From assembly GCA_002780065.1 (NCBI GenBank), contig PEWQ01000008.1, forward strand, positions 1 to 9,801: 9,801 nt of DNA, in the 5' to 3' direction. Origin of the DNA: Candidatus Hydrogenedentes bacterium CG07_land_8_20_14_0_80_42_17. Lineage in GTDB: Bacteria > UBA8481. Below, one piece after another: positions 1 to 5,617 of the stretch. Numbering within the stretch: the stretch's first letter is position 1; every line of letters starts with the position of its first letter. Under the pieces are notes generated by a model that saw nothing but the letters and a program-made list of their open reading frames with translations, had not been told where the DNA came from and made no database searches. A program made the position numbers and the translations under genes.

Positions 1-135
1 CCATTGGTGGTGCAGGTGCCTTCGCGCCCATCAGTCCCGCTCCAGGCGCAGACGGCGGTGGAGCCATTGGCGGTGCAGGCGGCTTTGCACCCATCAGTCC
101 CGCTCCCGGCGCAGGCGGCGGTGGAGCCATCGGTG
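1..135 (-). repeat. 63-bp in-frame tandem repeat inside pilM
   Basis: Two full 63-bp units (1-63 and 64-126) and the start of a third (from 127) are visible. They differ at a handful of bases. On the coding strand each unit encodes 21 residues, beginning APPMAPPP and ending in GAGLMGAK plus two residues (protein positions 322-342 and 343-363). The repeat reaches the left edge, so more units may follow. Unit length is a multiple of three, so copy-number change would keep the pilM frame. Confidence 0.85.
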
Positions 136-1102
136 GTGCAGGCATTGGTGCTCCACTCGGTTTCGGAATTGCAGCTCCACCCATCGGTGATGGTCCACCC
201 ATCGGTGATGGTCCACCCATCGGTGATGGTCCACCCATCGGTGGTGGTCCACCCATCGGTGGTGGAATAGCCCCGCCAGGTCTTGTTGCACTGGGAATGC
301 CAGGCAACTGAGGAATTCCCTGACCTGGTCCTCTCATTCCTGGAGCTGTTCCTGATGGTCGAGCCGCTTGAACAGCACTCAATTTGACTTTTTCTCGCTT
401 TATTCGTTCAGCCTCATCTCTGCTAATTTCCAATTTGCTTTGCAAAGCTTGAGCAAAACTTCCCCCAGCCACTGCCGCAGAACGCGTAAACTCAATCTCA
501 CCATTTCTTATAACAGATATATCAGTTGAACCGGCTCCAAAATCAATTAGAGCTACTGCTTCATTTTCGCCGGCAACCGCATTTTTAAATGCTGTTGCGC
601 TCGAGATAGATGAGACCTCAATGAGTTCAGGAATCATCTTCATCTCTTTTAGAACATCAACATAATTTTGAATCCACTCATTCTTTACAGCAACAAAAAG
701 AACTTTGGCAGTTGAGCCGTCCTCACCCATCGATATAATTTTGTGGCCAAAAGCGCACTGATCCAAAGGTACTGGAATTAAAGGTTCAGCTTCAAATCTG
801 ATCATCTGAGAAATTTTTTCTTTACTTGCATTAGGAATCTTTATCAACCTAATTATTGCGGCTTGTCCCGGAATTGTTATCGCTACTTTTTTTACTTTAA
901 TTTTGTTCCTGGAAAGCAAATCTTTCAGAGCCGCAAGCACTGCATCTTTTGGAAAAACATCAGAGCCTTCATTGCCTTGTGCTTGAATAATAGGGCTTAA
1001 ATCTATCTTATCGATCTTTGGCGCGCCGGCTTTTCCGCCGATCTGAATCAATTTTATTGCGCTCGTTCCAAAATCGAGCGCTATTCGGCCTAATTTTGCC
1101 AT
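1..1102 (-). CDS. pilM: Type IV pilus assembly protein PilM, partial, with a repeat-rich insertion
   Basis: PilM is a cytoplasmic actin/FtsA-like ATPase that binds the PilN tail and links the inner-membrane PilNO alignment complex to the pilus motor. The gene begins at ATG 1102-1100 and runs off the left edge, leaving 367 visible codons. Residues 6-20 hold the first nucleotide-binding strand turn (LDFGTSAIK). Residues 74-125 match the SHS2/1C region, including the family-typical RFEAEPLIPVPLD (102-114). Residues 184-196 (ALIDFGAGSTDIS) are the second phosphate loop, followed by a GGSFAQAL helix (213-220) and the EAERIK motif (230-235). From about residue 243 the sequence turns into Pro/Gly/Met/Ala-rich tandem repeats that continue to the window edge. 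The rest of the ATPase fold is not visible and may resume outside. Only a distant AGGTGG lies upstream, 12 bases from the ATG. secG lies upstream on the same strand. Family assignment is firm; the nature of the tract is inference. Confidence 0.9.
   Translation of the reverse strand, partial: MAKLGRIALDFGTSAIKLIQIGGKAGAPKIDKIDLSPIIQAQGNEGSDVFPKDAVLAALKDLLSRNKIKVKKVAITIPGQAAIIRLIKIPNASKEKISQMIRFEAEPLIPVPLDQCAFGHKIISMGEDGSTAKVLFVAVKNEWIQNYVDVLKEMKMIPELIEVSSISSATAFKNAVAGENEAVALIDFGAGSTDISVIRNGEIEFTRSAAVAGGSFAQALQSKLEISRDEAERIKREKVKLSAVQAARPSGTAPGMRGPGQGIPQLPGIPSATRPGGAIPPPMGGPPPMGGPSPMGGPSPMGGPSPMGGAAIPKPSGAPMPAPPMAPPPPAPGAGLMGAKPPAPPMAPPPSAPGAGLMGAKAPAPPM
177..266 (-). repeat. 18-bp in-frame tandem repeat inside pilM, five copies
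   Basis: Five consecutive 18-bp units (177-194, 195-212, 213-230, 231-248, 249-266) differ only at one or two bases. On the coding strand they give a run of the hexapeptide MGGPSP or MGGPPP (about protein residues 280-309). Such low-divergence short units are typical substrates for slippage. The unit preserves the reading frame. Confidence 0.9.
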
Positions 1103-1140
1103 TTCTTCAAAACGCCACCTATAATAATTTCAAAAACGTG

Positions 1141-1154
1141 CGGAAAGATTTCCG
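1141..1154. promoter_or_regulatory. Inverted repeat upstream of pilM, candidate operator
   Basis: The sequence CGGAAA-GA-TTTCCG forms a 6-2-6 inverted repeat in the 93-base gap between secG and pilM. A further AACG/CGTT pairing outside it is interrupted by small mismatches. On the pilM strand a TATTAT box lies 14 bases downstream, so the palindrome would sit near the -35 region of a pilM promoter. No T-run follows on either strand, so it does not look like an intrinsic terminator. Operator function is inference from position only. Confidence 0.3.
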
Positions 1155-1195
1155 TCGTTTGTTGCATCGCAGAGAACTCGAATCAAGCAATCAAA

Positions 1196-1564
1196 TCAAG
1201 AAGCAGTTTCAGTCCCGACTGCCGGTTTTTCAACTTCTTGCGGTTGTCCGCTCGATTCAATTGGAAGAGTAGTTCCTTTTTTTTCATCGGCAGGTTCGTA
1301 TTTCTGCGAAAGCGAACCGGTCTTCGATGCCAAAAACGTCAAAGAAACCGAAGTAATCACAAATGCGATTGCGGCGCCACTAGTTAGCTTCGTGATAAAT
1401 GAATCTGTACGCGCACCAAATGCAGAACCAGCCGCGCCCATACCAAAAGAGGCTGACAATGAAGCGCCCTTACCGCCTTGCATAAGCACGATTCCGCAAA
1501 GCACAAGGCAAGCGGTAACATGCAAAATCAAAAAAAAGATATCAAGAAAACCTAATAGTGTCAT
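1196..1564 (-). CDS. secG: Preprotein translocase subunit SecG
   Basis: SecG is the small auxiliary subunit of the SecYEG protein-conducting channel in the inner membrane. The 122-residue product has the expected layout. The first transmembrane segment covers about residues 6-28. The conserved cytoplasmic loop MQGGKGASLSASFG (28-41) and GSAFGARTD (46-54) follow, and a second transmembrane segment covers about 60-79. The polar tail (80-122) is rich in Glu, Lys, Pro and Thr and is not conserved in the family. The ATG is preceded by AGGA with a 7-base gap, a plausible weak ribosome site. It lies divergent to the glycosyltransferase gene and 93 bases upstream of pilM, with which it may be co-transcribed. 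Identification is certain from the loop motif and the topology. Confidence 0.96.
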   Translation of the reverse strand: MTLLGFLDIFFLILHVTACLVLCGIVLMQGGKGASLSASFGMGAAGSAFGARTDSFITKLTSGAAIAFVITSVSLTFLASKTGSLSQKYEPADEKKGTTLPIESSGQPQEVEKPAVGTETAS

Positions 1565-1570
1565 GTTTGA

Positions 1571-1598
1571 ATCCTATAACTTTCTTTATTCGAGTCAA
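1571..1598 (-). promoter_or_regulatory. Candidate sigma-70 promoter for secG
   Basis: Read on the minus strand, TTGACT (1598-1593) is separated by 16 bases from TAGGAT (1576-1571). The first box matches the -35 consensus at five of six positions and the second matches the -10 consensus at four. The -10-like box ends only six bases before the secG ATG, so transcription would begin at or beside the start codon. The same bases could instead be read as the AGGA ribosome site with the true promoter further upstream. Confidence 0.25.
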
Positions 1599-1706
1599 GC
1601 AAGTTTTTATTCATTTTTTTTCGAATAATAAAAATGGATTTTTTCATAAATTAAAACCTTTTTCTTCTCAATTCGATAATTAATCCGTAAAGTTAATCTC
1701 AACAAG

Positions 1707-2795
1707 ATGAACTCGAGAGTAAAAAATATTTTAGTTGTCACTCCGACCTCGAAACTGGGCGGTGCTGAACGCAATATAGGTTTACTTGCCGAACACATGC
1801 CGAGAGAAAGTTACAAACTTTTTCTTGCAACTTTTTTCGGAACAGGTGACTTGATTAATCATTTTCAAAAGCTGAATTATGAAGCAAAGGAATTCAATTA
1901 TTCAAAAAATCTTTTTGAAATTTCGCACTTCTTTAAGTTCGCAAAAAATATTCAACCTGACATTATTCACTCATTTCTTCTCCGCGGAAATTGGACTGCA
2001 TGGGCGCTGAAACAATTTCCGTGGGCAAAAGGAATCCCATGGATTGCATCCGAACGCGGTTTGGATATTACGAGGCCTAACTGGAAAGCAGAAGCGAACA
2101 GATTTTTTCTAAAACCTGCCGACTTAATATTGGCAGTTTCCGAGCCTGTAAAAAAAATATTAGTTGAACGAGACAAAATCGAATCTGAACGCATAGAGAT
2201 ATTAAACGGTGGAGTTCCATCTCCACTTCCTCCGCTCAATCCTCCGGAAGAATGGCTGAAGCTTAAGCGCCCAAGGGTCGTCACATTAAGTCATCTCCGA
2301 AATGAAAAAAATGTAGAGTTATCCATTCAAGCTTTCGCAAAATCGATAAAACGCGGAGCCGAAGGATCATTAACTTTAATCGGCGAAGGTCCTGAACGAA
2401 AAAAGCTTGAGAAGATGGTTGAGAATTTAGGATTATCCAGTTTTGTCGCATTTGCCGGAAACATTCTCGAAGCAAGAAGAATGCTCCACTCTTTTGATCT
2501 TCTTCTTCTGCCGTCAAAAGAAGAGGGATTTCCGAATGTAATACTCGAGGCGTGGCAGGCGGGATTGCCCGTTCTATCGACAGATACGCCGGGCGCACGA
2601 GAAATATCGGGAGACGAAAATTCTGCAATGCTTGCAAAACCCGAAACGATTCACGAAGAGCTTCACAAATTAATGGTTTCAGAGTCCGAAAGAAAATTGC
2701 TCGCTGAAAAAGGCAAAAAGCGTGTCAAAGATTTTTCAATCGACCGCGTAGTTAAAAAACTGGATTCGATTTATTCGAGAATCTGCAAAGACTAG
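1707..2795 (+). CDS. GT4-family glycosyltransferase
   Basis: A GT-B fold retaining glycosyltransferase of family GT4 (group 1), expected to transfer a sugar from a nucleotide-sugar donor to a glycan or lipid acceptor at the cytoplasmic face of the membrane. The 362 residues have the usual length. The N-terminal acceptor domain starts with a beta strand (NILVVTP) and the glycine loop LGGAER (17-22). The C-terminal donor domain begins near residue 190 and carries LRNEKN (197-202), GEGPE (226-230) and the EX7E motif (E273 to E281 in EGFPNVILE), followed by GLPVLSTDTPGAREI (286-300). No signal peptide or transmembrane helix is seen. The start codon has no Shine-Dalgarno sequence. It stands alone on its strand between secG and a convergent methyltransferase, so donor and acceptor cannot be inferred. 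Lipopolysaccharide, exopolysaccharide and protein glycosylation are all possible. Confidence 0.9.
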   Translation: MNSRVKNILVVTPTSKLGGAERNIGLLAEHMPRESYKLFLATFFGTGDLINHFQKLNYEAKEFNYSKNLFEISHFFKFAKNIQPDIIHSFLLRGNWTAWALKQFPWAKGIPWIASERGLDITRPNWKAEANRFFLKPADLILAVSEPVKKILVERDKIESERIEILNGGVPSPLPPLNPPEEWLKLKRPRVVTLSHLRNEKNVELSIQAFAKSIKRGAEGSLTLIGEGPERKKLEKMVENLGLSSFVAFAGNILEARRMLHSFDLLLLPSKEEGFPNVILEAWQAGLPVLSTDTPGAREISGDENSAMLAKPETIHEELHKLMVSESERKLLAEKGKKRVKDFSIDRVVKKLDSIYSRICKD

Positions 2796-2807
2796 ATTAC
2801 AAATAAC

Positions 2808-2827
2808 AGTGAATTTTTATTTTCACT
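2808..2827 (+). terminator. Weak hairpin after the glycosyltransferase gene
   Basis: AGTGAA and TTCACT pair as a 6-bp stem with an 8-base T-rich loop, 13 bases after the glycosyltransferase stop. The stem is short and AT-rich, and only three Ts with CC follow. A terminator role is possible because convergent genes meet here, but the structure is poor. Confidence 0.25.
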
Positions 2828-2837
2828 TTCCAATTTG
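2824..2837 (-). repeat. Single inverted copy of the 14-bp intergenic repeat
   Basis: On the minus strand these bases read CAAATTGGAAAGTG, identical to the tandem unit found at 9730-9757 on the plus strand. It overlaps the weak hairpin downstream of the glycosyltransferase gene. The exact 14-base match in two non-coding gaps of one window suggests a dispersed family. Confidence 0.6.
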
Positions 2838-2936
2838 CAATTTCAAATATAATAACATTGCAAAGAAAAACGTCTTGGAGACACAGGCGCTCCGCGTCAA
2901 AAAACGTGTAAAATAATTGAAAAATGAAAAGTGGTT

Positions 2937-4154
2937 TCAACTCAACGATTTTGTTCCTCTATAATAAACCATACCGACTCCATTGAAGCCTTTGAAGAGT
3001 CTCTTAAATTTAATAGAAGATACAATTTTATTCAGAGATTCACCTTGGCTTTCTTTTTCAGATAACAGTCTGACAAGCGCCAATAATTCATCCACAAAAT
3101 ACTGCAAGTCTTTGAGAGGGTCATAGTAAGGAATCACCTCTGTTGAAACTTTTATCGACGAATGAGTCATCTTCACAACTTTTTCTAAAGATGAAGTTTG
3201 AAGCGAGTCATCAGTAATCGAATCGATAAGACAGGAAAGAATTTTATTTACAGAAAATTTTCGGCAATGTTTCCTAAATGTATCAAAATCGTAATCTTTT
3301 TTTAGAAGCCACATCAAGCGGTTCAAATCTTCCCAGTAACATGTACTTGGCTCATCATTGCTCAATAAATTATGGTACTGGCTGTCAGTCTGAAGCGGAA
3401 GTTCAATTCTGGGCCATGTAGTGTCGAGATGAATTTTATTCTTTTCAAAATGTCTGCGAATATCATTTAAAGGCATAGTTACGACTTGAGGATTGATGAA
3501 GGAATCATATATTGTAGACTCGATTGTGCGTCCGGATGCTTTTGAAGCTCTAACCAAAGACCTCCCAAAAAGTTTTTTTGCAACTGATATTATCTTCTTT
3601 TCATTATTCCCAGCAATGCGCTTAACCAGCCAGCGCTGGAGCCTACGTTGAAAGAAGCCGCACGGTTCAGCAAGCCCAAGAATGATTATTCCACCAGGTT
3701 TTACAATTTTTGTTACACAGTCTAACGCCGCCCACGGAGCAGATGTATGATGAAGCATTCCATCCGAAACAACTATATCAAATTTTTGTCTTCCTGTTAT
3801 TTCAAACACGTTGCAAACGTGAAAACTGATTTTATCTTCAATAACTATTTTCTTCGCGTTTTCTCGAGCAATACGAATCGCTTCATTGTTGGCATCACAG
3901 CCCATTACATTTGCGCCAAGCCAGGCATAGACCAAGCTCTTCTCCCCTGTTCCACATCCAACATCCATGAGCCTAGCATTTTCAAATGCTACTGGCGGAA
4001 GTAAAAGTTTTTCTGCAATAAAGCGCGACCAAATACTAAAATACTCTTTCCAACTTTTTAGTCTCACATGAGAAGGATTCACCCTGCGGTATACAGAAAG
4101 CACAGCATTAGTTACATGTTTTCTTTCCAAACTGCTCCTTTTTTTATTCTTCAT
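2937..4154 (-). CDS. Class I SAM-dependent methyltransferase with long unassigned C-terminal region
   Basis: The product transfers a methyl group from S-adenosylmethionine to an unknown substrate. I place the start at ATG 4154-4152, which shares a base with the sixA stop in a TAATG, giving 405 residues. A longer start at 4196 would overlap sixA by 43 bases and add only 14 unremarkable residues. The Rossmann-type domain is clear: motif I DVGCGTGE (64-71), acidic D87 after the second strand, SDGMLHHTSAPWAALD (130-145) around motif IV, and KIVKPGGIIILGLAEP (149-164). After residue 165 comes a basic helix and then about 200 residues containing YDSFINP, CYWEDLNRLMW and a Leu-rich helical end, which I cannot match to a known domain. 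Methyltransferases of this build often act in surface polysaccharide or small-molecule pathways. The only operon context here is SixA and CHAD. Fold is confident; substrate unknown. Confidence 0.85.
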   Translation of the reverse strand: MKNKKRSSLERKHVTNAVLSVYRRVNPSHVRLKSWKEYFSIWSRFIAEKLLLPPVAFENARLMDVGCGTGEKSLVYAWLGANVMGCDANNEAIRIARENAKKIVIEDKISFHVCNVFEITGRQKFDIVVSDGMLHHTSAPWAALDCVTKIVKPGGIIILGLAEPCGFFQRRLQRWLVKRIAGNNEKKIISVAKKLFGRSLVRASKASGRTIESTIYDSFINPQVVTMPLNDIRRHFEKNKIHLDTTWPRIELPLQTDSQYHNLLSNDEPSTCYWEDLNRLMWLLKKDYDFDTFRKHCRKFSVNKILSCLIDSITDDSLQTSSLEKVVKMTHSSIKVSTEVIPYYDPLKDLQYFVDELLALVRLLSEKESQGESLNKIVSSIKFKRLFKGFNGVGMVYYRGTKSLS

Positions 4155-4645
4155 TACAGCACTTTCGGAGGAATAAGCGCAAGCAGTCTTGCACATCTTC
4201 CCTCTTCAGAAAGCGAATCGAGCTCTAATCTGCAAAGTCCGCCCTTCTTCATCTCGAACGAATAAGATGTCTCACCTGTAATTAGAAACGAAATCAGCGA
4301 ACTCAAATGAGGCTCATGACCCACCATTAGAATTCTTTCGAAATTTGAATCGAGTTCTTTCAGTTCTTTGACAATATCCATCATATCTCCTTCGCATGAC
4401 ATCGCCTCCGAAACTCGAATCGGTTCCGCAATATTAAGTTCACCGGCAACTATCTCGGCGGTCGCCTTTGCTCTCTGATAAGGACTCGAAAAAACCAAAT
4501 CGAATTTCCAACCCAACCTCGAAATCGATTTCGATATCTCCTCCATCTTCTCTCTTCCCTTTTCAGTCAAAGGTCTGTCACTGTCCGTCCCTTTCCATTC
4601 GCTCATCTCCACAGCTTCGCCGTGACGCAATAATGTGATCTTCAT
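4154..4645 (-). CDS. sixA: SixA-type phosphohistidine phosphatase
   Basis: A short histidine phosphatase of the phosphoglycerate-mutase-like superfamily. Family members remove phosphate from phosphohistidine in signalling or phosphotransfer proteins through a phosphohistidine intermediate. The 163-residue length is normal for SixA. The catalytic set is visible: the RHG motif at 7-9 (R7, nucleophile H8), the RPLTEKG motif (24-30), SSPYQRAKATAE (53-64) with R58, and VGHEP (108-112) with H110. The C-terminus LLALIPPKVL is typical of the SixA subfamily. The start codon has an excellent Shine-Dalgarno inside the end of the CHAD gene. The gene overlaps CHAD by ATGA and the methyltransferase by TAATG, so it is the middle gene of a coupled unit. 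The physiological target is unknown. Confidence 0.92.
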   Translation of the reverse strand: MKITLLRHGEAVEMSEWKGTDSDRPLTEKGREKMEEISKSISRLGWKFDLVFSSPYQRAKATAEIVAGELNIAEPIRVSEAMSCEGDMMDIVKELKELDSNFERILMVGHEPHLSSLISFLITGETSYSFEMKKGGLCRLELDSLSEEGRCARLLALIPPKVL

Positions 4646-5484
4646 CTTTCCCTCCTCATCTTAATGGCCGGCTTGAACCGCTTTGCAAGCGGAAGTTCTT
4701 TCATGAAAACTTCTATCCGTTTCCTGCGCAATTCAATTAGATATTCATATACGTTTTTGTCGAAAGCTAAACGTTTTTCCATCTCTCTTCTAATTGTATC
4801 GATCATGACCGTCAAATCCTGGATTTCTCCCATCTTCTTCTGAAACAACTGCATCAATTCAATATTTTTTTCGGTAGGGCGAATAAGAATAGATTTCAAG
4901 ATTTCAACTTTATATCTCAATTTTCGCAATGCAATTCTGACCCTATGAATCGAGTATGGATCGTCGTTTAGAGCCGCCCTGATTCTATTTACAAGCACTT
5001 TGTAAGAATCCAATAGCATAGCTTCAATCGAATTGAATTCAGGTTTCCTAATATTCATGAGTTCGCCATTAGCTTTTTTTACCAGTCTTTTTATCTCGCC
5101 GTCCTTCCACCTCGATATCTTCACTCTTAATCTTTTTCGCAGTTCTTTCTCCTTACTCTCGAAGTTAAGTTTTAGTTCCATCAAAAAAGTATATTTCGAT
5201 TTTGAATCGACCTCTCTAATCTTATTCAATACAACTTGAATATCCCTGAGCTCACCGAATACAGATATTCGATTCTTCAGTCTTTTTTTTATTCTGGAAA
5301 ATGCGCCGATTGATTTCATCGATTCAGCAATTAAAAGCGCCGCAATGAATCTGCGTATAGCAACTCTGAAATCATGAACATTTTTTTCGCTGAAATTTTT
5401 TTTGCACCTTCTCAGCATTTTATGATACACGCTCCAGCGTTCTTTGATTGCAGTCGCAAGAGTCAATGAAAATTTCTTAGGCAT
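4642..5484 (-). CDS. CHAD domain-containing protein
   Basis: CHAD (conserved histidine alpha-helical domain) proteins are positively charged helical bundles; characterised members bind inorganic polyphosphate. The 280-residue product is essentially one CHAD domain with two internally similar halves. The first has VHDFRVAIRR (36-45, with H37, R40, R44) and GELRD (77-81). The second has IHRVRIALRKLRY (179-191, with H180, R183, R187, R190) and GEIQDL (219-224). It is rich in Lys and Arg throughout and ends in a basic tail (KMRRER). No CYTH (triphosphate tunnel) domain is fused. No signal peptide is present, so it is cytosolic or associated with polyphosphate granules. It heads the minus-strand unit with sixA and the methyltransferase. 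An in-frame stop lies just upstream, which fixes the start at 5484. No Shine-Dalgarno is seen. Polyphosphate binding is inferred from family. Confidence 0.92.
   Translation of the reverse strand: MPKKFSLTLATAIKERWSVYHKMLRRCKKNFSEKNVHDFRVAIRRFIAALLIAESMKSIGAFSRIKKRLKNRISVFGELRDIQVVLNKIREVDSKSKYTFLMELKLNFESKEKELRKRLRVKISRWKDGEIKRLVKKANGELMNIRKPEFNSIEAMLLDSYKVLVNRIRAALNDDPYSIHRVRIALRKLRYKVEILKSILIRPTEKNIELMQLFQKKMGEIQDLTVMIDTIRREMEKRLAFDKNVYEYLIELRRKRIEVFMKELPLAKRFKPAIKMRRER
4651..4656 (-). promoter_or_regulatory. Strong ribosome binding site of sixA
   Basis: AGGAGG followed by GAAAG lies five bases before the sixA ATG, inside the last codons of the CHAD gene. It is the only strong Shine-Dalgarno I see in the window. 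It shows that this organism uses anti-SD pairing and that sixA translates independently as well as by coupling. Confidence 0.75.
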
Positions 5485-5490
5485 ATTTTC

Positions 5491-5519
5491 ATAATATCAG
5501 GAGCGTCATTACCAAACAA
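5491..5519 (-). promoter_or_regulatory. Candidate promoter of the CHAD-sixA-methyltransferase unit
   Basis: On the minus strand TTGTTT (5519-5514) is 17 bases from TATTAT (5496-5491). The -10 box matches five of six consensus positions and the -35 box matches three. As at secG, the -10 box ends six bases before the start codon. With no Shine-Dalgarno present, this would give a leaderless message. Support is only by pattern. Confidence 0.3.
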
Positions 5520-5617
5520 CGAGATATATGATTTGTAGCCAGTAATTTGCATCACGTAGGCTAAATCCGAAAGACTTCTTGATTTTCGAAGAGAAAGTAA
5601 GTTATGATTTCGACTTC

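Noticed and set aside
177-266. Possible CRISPR array
   Set aside because: The 18-bp units are contiguous with no spacers and encode a hexapeptide repeat in a coding frame. The same objection (no spacers) applies to the 14-bp units at 9730-9782.
4-291. Open frames of 88 residues (plus) and 65 residues (minus, different frame from pilM) over the repeats
   Set aside because: They exist only because the tandem repeats lack stops in several frames. The real coding frame is pilM on the minus strand, which continues into a clear ATPase domain.
428-445. Third copy of the CAAATTGGAAA intergenic repeat
   Set aside because: The minus strand does read CAAATTGGAAATTAG here, but it lies inside pilM codons for the conserved KLEIS helix, so chance plus coding constraint explains it.
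1607-1798. 63-residue minus-strand frame across the secG-glycosyltransferase gap
   Set aside because: It overlaps the start of the glycosyltransferase gene on the opposite strand, is dominated by AT-rich codons, and shows no domain or ribosome site.
4155-4196. Longer methyltransferase start at 4196
   Set aside because: It would overlap sixA by 43 bases and adds a non-conserved stretch; the ATG at 4154 sits in a TAATG with the sixA stop, the typical coupled arrangement.
5485-5617. Cobalamin riboswitch upstream of the B12-dependent mutase
   Set aside because: A TAGCC/GGCTA pairing (5536-5540 with 5559-5563) caught attention, but the gap is too short and I see no B12-box-like core. The small stem has an 18-base loop and no supporting elements.
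5579-5617. TTG start for the mutase
   Set aside because: It adds 13 residues without conserved content and has no clear ribosome site. ATG at 5618 is preferred, though the evidence between the two is not decisive.
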